Source: an uncultured Bacillota bacterium | Lineage (GTDB): Bacteria; Bacillota; Clostridia; Christensenellales; QAND01 | Reading direction: 5' to 3' | Length of the DNA stretch: 64,000 bases | Assembly (NCBI GenBank): GCA_905188085.1 | Contig: CAJJKN010000005.1 | Span: forward strand, 62,001 to 126,000 | In this document: positions 45,155 through 53,274 of the stretch, in pieces | Layout of the letters: each line of letters begins with the position of its first letter | Numbering within the stretch: the stretch's first letter is position 1 | Notes under the pieces: model-generated | Database searches by the model: none | Seen by the model: the letters and a program-made list of their open reading frames with translations, nothing else | Told to the model about the DNA's origin: nothing | Program-made: the position numbers and the translations under genes

Positions 45155-47287
45155 TCAATTTCCCATTTCAATGCGGATTTCCGTGCCCTGCTGCACTTGC
45201 TCATCCGCTTTTTTGTTTTGCCAAAGGGCCGTTTTGCCCGTGCCGTGGAAATAGCCGGTCAGCCCGGCGTCCGCCAAAAGCTTTTCGCATTCCGCCTTGG
45301 TTTTGCCCACAAGGGCAGGCACTTTTGTCAGCACCGTAGGCGCAGGCGTGGCGGGCGAAAGGGTGATCACTACCTTTTCCCCCTGCTGCAAATTGGTGCC
45401 GGGCGCAGGGGTCTGGGCGGAAACGATCCCCGTGCCGTTGACCGCCACCTGATAGCCCTGGGCCTCCAGGGTCTTTCTGGCGTCCGCCTCCGTCATGCCG
45501 ATTACGCTGGCCACCTGGCCCACCGGCTTTTCGTTTTTCTTTTCGTCCTCCGTCAGCTTTTGTTCCACATTCATATATTTTAAGGTTTCTTCGAGAATCT
45601 GTCCAACATAAGGCGCAGCCACCGTGCCGCCGTAGTCGTTATAGACATTGGCTTCGTCCACCATAAACAAAATGGCGATTTGGGGATCGTCTGCCGGGGC
45701 AAAGGCGATAAACGAGGACAAGTGTTTCTCTTTCACCTTACCGTTTTCATCGTATTTTTGCGCCGTGCCGGTTTTGCCGCCGATGCTGTATCCTTTTACA
45801 TAGCTGTTTTTGCCGCTGCCCTCGCCCACCACGGACACCAGCATTTCCCGTATGCGCCGGCTGGTATCCGCCGTGATGGGGTTGGCCTTCACGGTCTTTT
45901 TCTTTTCTTCGATGATGTTGCCGTCCGCATCTTTCACGGTTTTCATGATGTGCGGCTCCAACAGTTCGCCGCCGTTGATCACGGCGCAAAACGCATTCAG
46001 CGTTTGAATGGGCGTGGTGGAAATGGATTGCCCAAAGCCGATGCGCGCCAAGTCTCCCTCTTTTACGTTTTCTTTTTTGATGACAATACCTCTTGCCTCG
46101 GCCGCCATATCCACCCCGGTTTTTTGCCCGAAGCCGAATTTATCCAGATAGGTATACATCGTGTCCGTCCCCAGCCTTAGCGCCAGGCGCACAAACACCG
46201 GGTTACACGATTTGGCAAGGCCGGTCTTTAAATCTATCGTGCCGTGCGAAGAGGTGCAGCGGATGGTTTTGCCCTGCACTTCGATGCCGCCGGTGCAGGT
46301 GAAGGTTTCGCTTTCCTGCGTCTGGTTTTCGTTGAGCGCGGCCGCCATGGTAAACACCTTGAAAATGGAGCCCGGGTCGTTGGCGTCTGCCAAAAGGCGG
46401 TTGCGGCTCAGTTCGTTGAGCTTTGCGGTATCATCGCGCGGCGGGTTGTTCAAATCATAGCTTTCCTTATTGCACATGGCGAGAATTTCCCCGGTTTTGG
46501 GGTCCATCGCCATGCACATCACGCCCTTCGGGCTGTATTTGGCGTAGGCGTCCGCGCAGGCTTTTTCCACGAATGATTGTATCACATAATCGATGGTCAG
46601 CTCCACGGTATAGCCGTCGGTGGCGGGCATGTAATATTCTTCGCCAAAGGCAATTTCATTGCCTTTTACATCCGTTTGGGCGCGCAATTCGCCCTCCGTG
46701 CCGGCCAAATATTTATTATAATACGCCTCTATGCCCTCCAGGCCCTCGCCGTCTACGGAGGTAAAGCCCAGCACCTGGGTCAGAAAATCGCCTTTGGGAT
46801 AATAGCGCTTTGTATCCACCATAAAGCCCACGCCGTTTAAGTTGAGCGCGCGGATGGCGTCCGCCTGTTCCCTTGTCACCTGGCGCTTGAGCCAGATTTC
46901 GCTTTTGGTGGTGTCCTTTGCTTTTTCCAAAATGGTATTGGCATCCATCCCCAAAATGGGAGCCAGTTGGTTGGCTACGTTTTGCGCCGCGTCTGCACCG
47001 CCGTCCGCAATTTTTTTTGGGTAAAGCAGCACGGTGTCTGCCGTGCCGGACTGGGTCAGCACTTCGCCGTTGCGGTCTACAATATCGCCGCGCTTGGCGG
47101 ATACGGAGGTAACCCGCGTCCACTGAGACAAGGCCCGTTGCACCAGCGACGGACCTTGGATGATCTGTAAGTAAAACACACGGCAAAACAGCAGCGCAAA
47201 TACCGCGGTATACAAACATAAAACTATGACAAACCTCTTTTTGCGATTGACAGGTTCTTTGCCCTTTCTCCCTATTCTTGCCTGCAT
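45155..47287 (-). CDS. class B penicillin-binding protein with two PASTA domains (FtsI/SpoVD)
   Basis: A 710-residue protein with one N-terminal membrane anchor (about 15-37), a PBP dimerisation domain beginning KRGDIVDRNGEVL, and a transpeptidase domain with SIFK (SxxK serine) in NDPGSIFKVF, SCN in LAKSCNPVF and KTG in GGKTGTAQ. Residues about 590-710 hold two PASTA repeats. PASTA-bearing class B PBPs in this operon position correspond to Bacillus PbpB and SpoVD; only one copy is here, so it may do vegetative division, cortex synthesis or both. ATG 47287 has GAGGAG ahead and is preferred over an earlier ATG. Confidence 0.93.
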   Translation of the reverse strand: MQARIGRKGKEPVNRKKRFVIVLCLYTAVFALLFCRVFYLQIIQGPSLVQRALSQWTRVTSVSAKRGDIVDRNGEVLTQSGTADTVLLYPKKIADGGADAAQNVANQLAPILGMDANTILEKAKDTTKSEIWLKRQVTREQADAIRALNLNGVGFMVDTKRYYPKGDFLTQVLGFTSVDGEGLEGIEAYYNKYLAGTEGELRAQTDVKGNEIAFGEEYYMPATDGYTVELTIDYVIQSFVEKACADAYAKYSPKGVMCMAMDPKTGEILAMCNKESYDLNNPPRDDTAKLNELSRNRLLADANDPGSIFKVFTMAAALNENQTQESETFTCTGGIEVQGKTIRCTSSHGTIDLKTGLAKSCNPVFVRLALRLGTDTMYTYLDKFGFGQKTGVDMAAEARGIVIKKENVKEGDLARIGFGQSISTTPIQTLNAFCAVINGGELLEPHIMKTVKDADGNIIEEKKKTVKANPITADTSRRIREMLVSVVGEGSGKNSYVKGYSIGGKTGTAQKYDENGKVKEKHLSSFIAFAPADDPQIAILFMVDEANVYNDYGGTVAAPYVGQILEETLKYMNVEQKLTEDEKKNEKPVGQVASVIGMTEADARKTLEAQGYQVAVNGTGIVSAQTPAPGTNLQQGEKVVITLSPATPAPTVLTKVPALVGKTKAECEKLLADAGLTGYFHGTGKTALWQNKKADEQVQQGTEIRIEMGN

Positions 47288-47329
47288 TTCCCTACTCCTC
47301 ACCTTGGGCAACCGCAAGCCAATCCCCGA

Positions 47330-47845
47330 TTATTTCCCTCCGTCCGTATGGCTGCCCGAGCCTGCGGACACGCCGCTTACCTGCAACACCTGATATGCTT
47401 TTGGATAGTTCATATTCAAGCGCTCTTTGGCCTGGGTGGCGATGTTTTGCAAATCCGTAGCCTGTTTCACCTGAAAGTTCAGGTCTTCCACTTCGGCAGA
47501 CTGCGCCGTTACGCTCTGTTCCAGCTTATTGTTGCTCATTTGCAGCGTGCTGATCTGCGTATAGCGCACCACAACGGCGCTCATCAGCGCAAACACCACA
47601 CAGACAAGCATGGTCAACGACAGTTTTTGCAGCGCCAGCTTGCGGTTCCGTTTCCGAATCTGTTCCCGGATCCTGGCCTCGCGGATGGCCCTGCGGCGAG
47701 CCGCCTCCTTTTTGCGGCGCAGCAGTTCGCGCCGCTCTAATTCGCGCTGACGGCGCTCCCATTGCTCCAGCGTATCCGGCCGGCGTTTGGGAACGGCGTT
47801 GCCATATTGTAAGGCATTGGAACCTCTTGTAGGAACTGCTGCCAT
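47330..47845 (-). CDS. ftsL: FtsL-like cell division protein
   Basis: A 171-residue bitopic protein in the ftsL position between rsmH and the PBP gene. It has a long, highly charged cytoplasmic N-terminus (about residues 15-70; a run of Arg/Glu/Lys-rich helix), one transmembrane helix (about 75-97) and an extracellular leucine-zipper-like coiled coil (MSNNKLEQSVTAQSAEVEDL) followed by NPxAY-like LNMNYPKAYQVL. The charged N-terminus is longer than usual. AGAGGA is correctly spaced for ATG 47845; a GTG nine bases earlier is too close to it. Confidence 0.85.
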   Translation of the reverse strand: MAAVPTRGSNALQYGNAVPKRRPDTLEQWERRQRELERRELLRRKKEAARRRAIREARIREQIRKRNRKLALQKLSLTMLVCVVFALMSAVVVRYTQISTLQMSNNKLEQSVTAQSAEVEDLNFQVKQATDLQNIATQAKERLNMNYPKAYQVLQVSGVSAGSGSHTDGGK

Positions 47846-47867
47846 TGTATTCACATCCTCTTAACTT

Positions 47868-48806
47868 TTATGCCTGCGCAAGCCGTTCGGCTACGCGCAA
47901 TTTCGCGCTGCGGGCGCGCGGGTTTTCCGAAAGCTCCTGCTCGGTGGGCAGGATGGGTTTTTTGGTAATCACTTTCACTTCCGGTGTTTTCCCGCAAATG
48001 CACACCGGCGTACCCGGCGGGCAAGTACAGGGGTTTGCCAGCCTGGCAAAGGTCTGTTTTACGATTCTATCTTCCAGCGAGTGGAACGTGATGACCGCAA
48101 TGCGGCCACCGGGCTTTAGGCAGTGCACGGCGTTTTCCAACGCCTGGCCCAGCCCGTCCAATTCGTCGTTTACATAAATGCGGATGGCCTGAAAGGTGCG
48201 CTTGGCCGGGTGCGGCCCGTCGCGCCTGGCGCCTTTTGGAATGGCAGCCTTGATGATGTCCACCAATTCAAACGTGGTTTCAATCGGCTTTTCCGCCCGG
48301 CGCTCCACGATAAACTGCGCAATGCGCGCCGCCCATTTTTCTTCGCCGTATTCGCGGATGATGCGCGTTAAGTCCGCTTTGGACAATTCGTTTACGGCGT
48401 CTTTGGCGGAATAGGGCTGGGTATCATCCATGCGCATATCCAGCGGCGCATCGTGCTGATAGGAAAACCCCCGCATCGGCTCATCCAGCTGATAGGAGGA
48501 AACCCCCAGGTCCATCAAAATGCCGTCTACCCGGGAAAGGCCGTAGGAGCGCAGCACCTCTTTGATATGAAAAAAGTTATCATGCACCGGCATAAACCCG
48601 TCCGATAGGCGGCGCTTTGCCATCAATAGCGCGTTTTTATCCCTGTCTATGCCGATGAGCATGCCGTTGGGGCGCACGCGCTTTAATATTTCTTCACTAT
48701 GGCCGCCAAGCCCGACGGTGCCATCGACGGCGATGCACCCGGGCGAAAGGGACAGCGCGTCTACGCTTTGCATCAGCAATACGGAAGTATGGGTGTAACT
48801 TGTCAT
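47868..48806 (-). CDS. rsmH: 16S rRNA (cytosine(1402)-N(4))-methyltransferase RsmH
   Basis: A 312-residue methyltransferase. It begins [15 protein letters not shown], with the SAM-binding motif [14 protein letters not shown] near residue 28, [14 protein letters not shown] near 100, [15 protein letters not shown], and the C-terminal [19 protein letters not shown]. It methylates C1402 in the ribosomal P site. Gene order mraZ-rsmH-ftsL is universal. The start overlaps the mraZ stop. Confidence 0.97.
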   Translation of the reverse strand: MTSYTHTSVLLMQSVDALSLSPGCIAVDGTVGLGGHSEEILKRVRPNGMLIGIDRDKNALLMAKRRLSDGFMPVHDNFFHIKEVLRSYGLSRVDGILMDLGVSSYQLDEPMRGFSYQHDAPLDMRMDDTQPYSAKDAVNELSKADLTRIIREYGEEKWAARIAQFIVERRAEKPIETTFELVDIIKAAIPKGARRDGPHPAKRTFQAIRIYVNDELDGLGQALENAVHCLKPGGRIAVITFHSLEDRIVKQTFARLANPCTCPPGTPVCICGKTPEVKVITKKPILPTEQELSENPRARSAKLRVAERLAQA

Positions 48807-49261
48807 ATCGAGAAGGCCTCGGTAGCAGACTGCATCAGCTCCATAAAGCTGTCGCCGGCGCCGTCTGCAAACTGCTGTTCATATTCGTTCCACGCTTCTG
48901 CATCCCAAATTTCGCCCCAGGTGAATGCGCCGGCAATGACAACGTCTTTTTTGAGCTTGGCATAGGCACGCAGCTGTTTTGGGATAACAAAACGGCCTTG
49001 CGCGTCCAGTTCGCACGGGCTGGCGCCGGCGCCAAAGATACGGCGCAGCGCCTGTGCTTTCGGATCCATCAGAGGGAGGGCCATCAATTTTTCGGAAAAT
49101 ACTTCCCATTGCGGCATGGAGAAGATAAAGAGCATATTGCCCGTTCCACGCGTGACCATAAATTTTTTCCCCAGGTCCTCATTCCAGGCGGCCGGCATTT
49201 TTACCCTGCCTTTTGCGTCCATCGAATGTGGAAATTCCCCGGTCAATTGACTCATGGCCAT
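48803..49261 (-). CDS. mraZ: transcriptional regulator MraZ
   Basis: A 152-residue protein with two SpoVT/AbrB-like halves. The first has [20 protein letters not shown] and the second [19 protein letters not shown], both containing the DxxGR motif of MraZ. It binds repeats in its own promoter and represses the dcw cluster. ATG 49261 is well spaced from AGGAGGGG. It is the first gene of the dcw transcript. Confidence 0.96.
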   Translation of the reverse strand: MAMSQLTGEFPHSMDAKGRVKMPAAWNEDLGKKFMVTRGTGNMLFIFSMPQWEVFSEKLMALPLMDPKAQALRRIFGAGASPCELDAQGRFVIPKQLRAYAKLKKDVVIAGAFTWGEIWDAEAWNEYEQQFADGAGDSFMELMQSATEAFSI

Positions 49262-49289
49262 GCGTATCCCCTCCTTTCCTCTTGGCAGT

Positions 49290-49318
49290 ATTATAAATCC
49301 CTTGTCTACCACTTTCAA
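49290..49318 (-). promoter_or_regulatory. sigma-A type promoter of the dcw cluster
   Basis: On the minus strand TTGAAA (49318-49313) and TATAAT (49295-49290) are separated by exactly 17 bases, about 30 bases upstream of the mraZ start. The -35 falls inside the MraZ box array. Confidence 0.8.
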
Positions 49319-49344
49319 CCACCAAATTCCACTTAGAACCACTT
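49309..49344 (-). promoter_or_regulatory. MraZ operator: four boxes at 10-bp spacing
   Basis: The minus strand carries AAGTGG, AAGTGG, TGGTGG, AAGTGG, beginning at 49344, 49334, 49324 and 49314, exactly one helical turn apart. MraZ operators in Mycoplasma are AAAGTG-type boxes with three-base spacers, which gives the same 10-bp period. The boxes cover the -35 region, consistent with autorepression. Confidence 0.85.
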
Positions 49345-49345
49345 T

Positions 49346-50324
49346 TTTTGTAATTTTTAAGGATTTTGCGCCCCAAATCGCTGGAAAAATCATCCAATTT
49401 AGGGATTTAAGGAACGTTTGTTCGCCTTTTTGCGAGATTTTACTTCCACCGCCCTACCACCCGGATCCACCTCGTTTTCCACAAAGGTGGATGTTTTTCC
49501 CTGAAAATTTGAACCGCGGCGCCCGCCCTGTTTTTTCCAAAACAGTTTTCCGCAGCGCTGTGGATTTCCGTCCCTAAAAAGCAGTGCTCTTCCCTTCTAT
49601 GGCCATGGGGCGGGTTTATCGGCAGAGAAAGCAAAGGGCCTTGGAGATTTCTTATAAGCTCTGGCGCGCGTGCTTTTTGGGATTTGGCGTAGGAAAACAT
49701 CAGGGGAAACCGCCCTATGCTTTTCCTTTTTCACGGCTTTGAAAAATCCCGCCCCATATCCTATCTGCAAAAAATCTTTTCCGCGGGCACAGGTTGCCGC
49801 ACTCTGTCAAAAAAGCGCTGCACGCCGTACAGCGCACAATCCCGCAAACGCGCGTTTGGTTTTGCAAAAGCACATGAGCATTCGTCTTTTCCGAATTTAT
49901 CGTATAAAAAAAGCCCCTGGGGCGCGGCCGCCATCCCGGCAAAAGAGGCGGAGCTTGGGGCAAGCTTTGGCCGTGGGCGGATGATACGGGACAGAAACAT
50001 AAAAACAGCCCGGCGAGCGACCTTGCTTTCTTTGCCTCCGGACAAGCGAGGGCGGTAAGGCGATGGGTTAGCCGCAAGCTGCCGCGCGAGGCATGCCTTT
50101 CCGGATAGCCTCCTATAAAAACAGCCCCTTGAGCGAGGCAAGCACAGGTATCATGGCCCCGGCAAAGAGAAGCGGGGGTTGGGCAAGGTTTTGTTGTGAG
50201 CGGATGATAAAAAGAAAACAAGGAACGTATAAAAAACCCCAAGTTTGAGGCGGCGCATCGCTTTGCGGGCGGTAAGTATTTTCGGGCGGTTTTTGTTGCG
50301 CTATGGCAGCCGGAGCAGCTTTGT
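49346..50324. other. long gene-poor region upstream of mraZ with degenerate repeats
   Basis: Except for one doubtful small frame (50113-50391), I see no gene. The motif ATAAAAA-(A/C)AGCCC or a close variant recurs at about 49902, 49998, 50113 and 50226, roughly 100-115 bases apart, and GGGCAAG..TT.....GTG.GCGGATGATA occurs twice, so this stretch is made of decayed repeats. Open frames across it lack recognisable motifs. Confidence 0.5.
49902..50240. repeat. four degenerate copies of a roughly 113-bp unit
   Basis: Each copy starts with TATAAAAA followed by an A/C-rich AGCCC or ACCCC and then a GAGCGA- or GAGGCG-like part. Copies 2 and 3 share ATAAAAACAGCCC exactly; copies 1 and 3 share a GCGGATGATA further on. 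No coding function is apparent. Confidence 0.5.
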
Positions 50325-50391
50325 TGCACAATAATTCTGTGCATTTGTAATCACTTCCATCATATAATACACAATTATATTGTGCATTCAT
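50113..50391 (-). CDS. doubtful small ORF starting inside the palindrome array
   Basis: A 92-codon frame starts at ATG 50391 with an unusually good ribosome binding site (GGAGGAG, six bases ahead). The first 23 residues, MNAQYNCVLYDGSDYKCTEL and onward, are encoded by palindromes 2 and 1 of the array. The remaining residues are Pro/Gln-rich, then Phe/Leu-rich, and run over the degenerate 113-bp repeats. I recognise no family. It may be a chance frame; only the ribosome binding site argues for it. Confidence 0.22.
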   Translation of the reverse strand: MNAQYNCVLYDGSDYKCTELLCNKAAPAAIAQQKPPENTYRPQSDAPPQTWGFLYVPCFLFIIRSQQNLAQPPLLFAGAMIPVLASLKGLFL

Positions 50392-50797
50392 TAAATTCTC
50401 CTCCGCTTTTGCAGGCCTTTCGCCCATTTTCAGGCCATAGTGCACAATAAGATTGTGCATACGCCATTCATTTGCCCATTATTTGCACAATTTTATTGTG
50501 TATCCCGCTGTATTCTCGCCTATTTGCACAATATTCCTGTGCAATATTCTGTTTATATCTCTATTTTGCCCAATAATATTGTGTATTTTCTATTCTCTTT
50601 GGCCTTTTTGCACAATGTCATTGTGTAAAATCCTGCATTTCTTTTCATTTTGCACTCTATTATTGTGCAATCTTCATACCTTTCTCTTTGTATGCACAAT
50701 TTCCCTGTGCATATTCCCTATCTCTTTCATGTATTGCATTGTTTTATTGTGTGCTTTATCTCTTTTTCATTTTTAAATGCACAATATCATTGTGCAT
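50325..50797. repeat. array of eleven 19-bp palindromes at 42-bp period
   Basis: The consensus is TGCACAAT-NNN-ATTGTGCA. Units start at 50325, 50368, 50441, 50484, 50525, 50567, 50609, 50651, 50693, 50735 and 50778. Except for one gap of 73 bases between units 2 and 3, the steps are 41-43 bases, most exactly 42. The central three bases vary, outer half-sites are conserved and units 8 and 10 are degraded in the left half. Spacers of about 22 bases are unique, AT-rich and pyrimidine-rich on the plus strand. Unit 11 extends to a perfect 23-bp palindrome. A half-site TGCACAAA follows at 50833. The regular four-helical-turn period suggests a protein-binding array; no binding protein is identifiable nearby. 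Confidence 0.93.
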
Positions 50798-50837
50798 TTC
50801 GTTTTGTTTTTGCCCCGAGGGTCCTGTTTTTTTGCAC

Positions 50838-50864
50838 AAAAAAAGAACGGCCGTGCCGTCCCTT
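50838..50864 (-). terminator. Rho-independent terminator after the metallophosphoesterase gene
   Basis: On the minus strand GGACGGC pairs with GCCGTTC around a short loop and is followed by seven T, just after the stop codon at 50872. It separates the gene from the palindrome array. Confidence 0.8.
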
Positions 50865-50871
50865 TTATTTT

Positions 50872-51561
50872 TTATGGCAAAATCAGTTTTGGCGCAAATT
50901 GCAGATGATCGCAGCTGACCAGCTCATAGCGTATGCCGTCCAGCGTTCCTTCAAAGGCGCTTTTCAGGCTTTTGCCGTGCAGATGACCGTAAACCGCCCG
51001 CTTTACGCCGAATTCTTTCAGCATGGCCGTCATTTCGTTGGGCGTCTGCTTTTCGTCAAACGGCGGATAATGGAACATCACCACCGACACCGGCAGCCCT
51101 TTGTCCCGCGCGCTTTGCAGCGACAGCCGAAGCCGCCCCACCTCGCGCTGATACAGTTTTGCGTCCTTTTCGCCCTGGGCTGCGCTGCCCTGCACCCAGC
51201 CGCGCGTGCCGCAAACGGCAGCGCCCCGGTAGGCAAAGCAATCGTTTTGCAGGGCAAACATGCCTTTTTTCAGCGCGGCGCGCACCTGCGCCAGCGAGGA
51301 CCACCAATAATCATGATTGCCGCGCAAAATCAGCTTTTGCCCCGGCATGGCGCCGATGGCGTCCAGATCCGGCTGCGCCTCCGGCATGTGCATGGCCCAG
51401 CTGATATCGCCGGGAATGAGCACCAAATCCTCCTCGGTAATGCGCGCCCGCCAGGCGGCCTGAATTTTCTGCCAATGCCCCGCCCAATGCGCGCCGAAAA
51501 TATCCATGGATTTTTCTTCCGCATGAGACAGGTGCAAATCCGCAATGGCATAGATTGCCAT
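50872..51561 (-). CDS. metallophosphoesterase
   Basis: A 229-residue calcineurin-like phosphoesterase. All metal-ligand motifs are present: DLHLS near residue 9, GDISW near 50, GNHD near 80, HYPP near 170 and GHLHG near 200. Members hydrolyse varied phosphoesters; substrate unknown. It begins on the stop codon of the upstream zinc-ribbon gene (TAATG), so both are in one operon. Confidence 0.9.
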   Translation of the reverse strand: MAIYAIADLHLSHAEEKSMDIFGAHWAGHWQKIQAAWRARITEEDLVLIPGDISWAMHMPEAQPDLDAIGAMPGQKLILRGNHDYWWSSLAQVRAALKKGMFALQNDCFAYRGAAVCGTRGWVQGSAAQGEKDAKLYQREVGRLRLSLQSARDKGLPVSVVMFHYPPFDEKQTPNEMTAMLKEFGVKRAVYGHLHGKSLKSAFEGTLDGIRYELVSCDHLQFAPKLILP

Positions 51562-51977
51562 TACAGCGCCAGCTCCTCGTCGTCCTCTTCTTCGGCAAGG
51601 CCGAGCTCATCTTCCATATCCGCCAATTCTTCCTGCGGAATCTGGTCTTCCTCTTCCTGCTCAAATTCCATTTCTTCCTGCTCTTCTTCGGAGAGGATGT
51701 CTTCCATTTCTTCCTCTTCGGTATCCTCCATGATAGAGCGGCGGCCGGAGGCAATTCTCTCAATCGCTTCCAGGCGTTTATGTTCGCGCAGGCAATCCGC
51801 GCAAAATTCTTCGCCGGGCACCACCGGCTTTTCGTTGCATTCCGGGCAGAGCACCATTTCCGGCTCCGCTTTTTTTCTTTTTTTCTTACGTTCTGCTTTG
51901 CAAACGTCGCACATGGTTTCGCCGCTTGCCATATAATTCAATTCACAAACGGGACACTTGACCAGTTTCAATTCCAA
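51561..51977 (-). CDS. small zinc-ribbon protein with a very acidic C-terminal tail
   Basis: A protein of about 138 residues not assigned to a known family. It begins with zinc-ribbon pairs CPVC...CDVC (residues 8-32) and CPEC...CADC (about 50-70) linked by a Lys-rich stretch (RKKKRKK). The last 60 residues are a run of Glu and Asp with Met, Leu and Gln. The start is not certain: there is no ATG; a TTG at 51977 has GGGGA at suitable spacing, and a TTG at 51971 is an alternative. A good promoter lies upstream. Basic-zinc/acidic-tail layout suggests a nucleic-acid or protein-binding role, but this is a guess. Confidence 0.7.
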   Translation of the reverse strand: MELKLVKCPVCELNYMASGETMCDVCKAERKKKRKKAEPEMVLCPECNEKPVVPGEEFCADCLREHKRLEAIERIASGRRSIMEDTEEEEMEDILSEEEQEEMEFEQEEEDQIPQEELADMEDELGLAEEEDDEELAL

Positions 51978-52023
51978 CACACTTCCCCATATACAAATCG
52001 GATTTAAAATTTCCCCGGTAATA

Positions 52024-52052
52024 TACATAGAGGTTTTTGCCCGTGTTGTCAA
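52024..52052 (-). promoter_or_regulatory. sigma-A type promoter of the zinc-ribbon/metallophosphoesterase operon
   Basis: TTGACA (52052-52047) and TATGTA (52029-52024) are 17 bases apart on the minus strand, about 45 bases ahead of the TTG start. Confidence 0.65.
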
Positions 52053-52172
52053 TAACAATTTATTATTTTTTTATTTTCCGTACTTTTCTTTTGGGCGGCG
52101 GGCGGAAGAAAAAAAGCGCACAAAGCCCCGTTTTTCATAAGAAAACAACGGCCTGCGGCCCGCTTTTCTCCG

Positions 52173-52613
52173 CTAGAGCGGGCGTTTGAAATACACCATA
52201 TCCACCAGCTGCACGCCGTTTTCAAAGATCGGATGATCATAGTGCTCGATAAAAAAATTCTTTATGCGATGGGAATACACAAACCCGCATTTTTCATAAA
52301 ACGGCACGGTCAGCGGGCTGTCGCCGGTGCCGGCCTGCAAAACGCTGTACCGGCCGGCATAGGTTTTTACCAAAAACTCGATCATCGCCCGGCCGTAGCC
52401 CTGTTTTTGATAGGCCGGTTCCGTGGCGATGTTTTTGATTTCCAGTATGCCGTCTTCGTCCGTTACCACGCATTCGCATTTGAGCCCGCGGTCATACAAC
52501 ACATACAAAAGGCCGCGGGGCAGATAGGTGTCGATCATGCTTTCCTGCTCGTCTGCCAACAGCATAAGCGGCAGGCATTGCTTTTTATAATGTCTTATCT
52601 CTCGGATGATCAT
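52173..52613 (-). CDS. GNAT family N-acetyltransferase
   Basis: A 146-residue acetyltransferase. The acetyl-CoA loop is AYQKQGYGRAMIEFLVKTY near residue 75, preceded by EIKNIATEP, and the C-terminal VPFYEKCGFVYSHRIKNFFIEHY is the usual substrate-side strand of GNAT proteins. Substrate unknown. GGAG precedes ATG 52613; a longer frame upstream overlaps engB and is not used. It stands between engB and the zinc-ribbon gene. Confidence 0.85.
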   Translation of the reverse strand: MIIREIRHYKKQCLPLMLLADEQESMIDTYLPRGLLYVLYDRGLKCECVVTDEDGILEIKNIATEPAYQKQGYGRAMIEFLVKTYAGRYSVLQAGTGDSPLTVPFYEKCGFVYSHRIKNFFIEHYDHPIFENGVQLVDMVYFKRPL

Positions 52614-52647
52614 GAAAAATTCTCCGTTCACGGGTTTCTTTACACAG

Positions 52648-52676
52648 CAAAAAAGGGACACAACCGCCCCTTTTTC
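52648..52676 (-). terminator. Rho-independent terminator after engB
   Basis: AAAAAGGG pairs with CCCTTTTT around a ten-base loop and is followed by T residues on the minus strand, 8 bases after the engB stop. Confidence 0.75.
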
Positions 52677-52683
52677 TCGTATA

Positions 52684-53274
52684 TTATCCTTCCAAAGGCG
52701 CTGTGGAAACAGCTTCCAGCAGTGCCAGCACCTCCGCTTTGCCGGCGCCGTCCAGCGCGGAAAAGCAGATAGATTGTGCGGCCCCCACCTGCTTTGCCAG
52801 CCGCTGGGCCATGGGCTTGCGTTTGCTTTTGGCAATCTTGTCCGCCTTGGTGGCAATCAGGGTATAGGGAATTTGATAATGCTGCAGCCATTCGGCCATT
52901 TGCAGATCGCCGGCACCGGCGTCATGGCGAATATCGCACAGCAGCAAAAGATGCAGCAGGGTTTGGCTTTTGGCAAAATAATCGTCTACCAGGCGCCCCC
53001 AGTCCTCCCGCTCTTTGCCGCTTCGCTTGGCAAAGCCGTAGCCGGGCAAATCCACCAGCATAAGCGCGTTGTCTATATTGTAAAAATTGATGGAGCGGGT
53101 TTTGCCGGGCGCGGAGGACACCCGCGCCAGCTTTTTGTTGTTGCAGATGGTGTTTACCAGGCTGCTTTTGCCCGCATTGGAACGGCCCACCACCGCCACT
53201 TCGCGCAGCGGCTGCGGGGCGTATTGTCCGGGTTTATAGGCCGTGGAGACCAGTTTTGTTTTAGCAATCTGCAT
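52684..53274 (-). CDS. engB: ribosome biogenesis GTPase EngB (YsxC/YihA)
   Basis: A 196-residue GTPase of typical EngB length. G1 is GRSNAGKSSLVN near residue 31, G2 PGKTRSINFY, G3 DLPGYGFA, and G4 TKADKI; it ends with FSALDGAGKAEVLALL. It is needed for 50S subunit assembly. ATG 53274 follows GGAGG and overlaps the end of lon by 14 bases; lon-engB is a conserved pair in Firmicutes. Confidence 0.96.
   Translation of the reverse strand: MQIAKTKLVSTAYKPGQYAPQPLREVAVVGRSNAGKSSLVNTICNNKKLARVSSAPGKTRSINFYNIDNALMLVDLPGYGFAKRSGKEREDWGRLVDDYFAKSQTLLHLLLLCDIRHDAGAGDLQMAEWLQHYQIPYTLIATKADKIAKSKRKPMAQRLAKQVGAAQSICFSALDGAGKAEVLALLEAVSTAPLEG

Noticed and set aside
50453..50776. Plus-strand hydrophobic 107-codon frame across the palindrome array
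   Set aside because: It has no ribosome binding site and its composition (Phe, Leu, Cys, Ile) follows from the pyrimidine-rich spacers; the 14-codon period simply mirrors the 42-bp DNA period. Kept only as an alternative in the finding.
50325..50797. CRISPR array
   Set aside because: Repeats are only 19 bp, imperfect and fully palindromic, spacers are about 22 bp with a shared pyrimidine bias, and there are no cas genes in the window.
50325..50797. parS, DnaA-box or Noc-site cluster
   Set aside because: The half-site TGCACAAT does not match parS (TGTTTCACGTGAAACA), DnaA boxes (TTATCCACA) or Noc sites.
50650..51936. 428-codon plus-strand frame
   Set aside because: It runs through the palindrome array and antisense to the metallophosphoesterase and zinc-ribbon genes, ending in a Ser run that mirrors their Glu codons.
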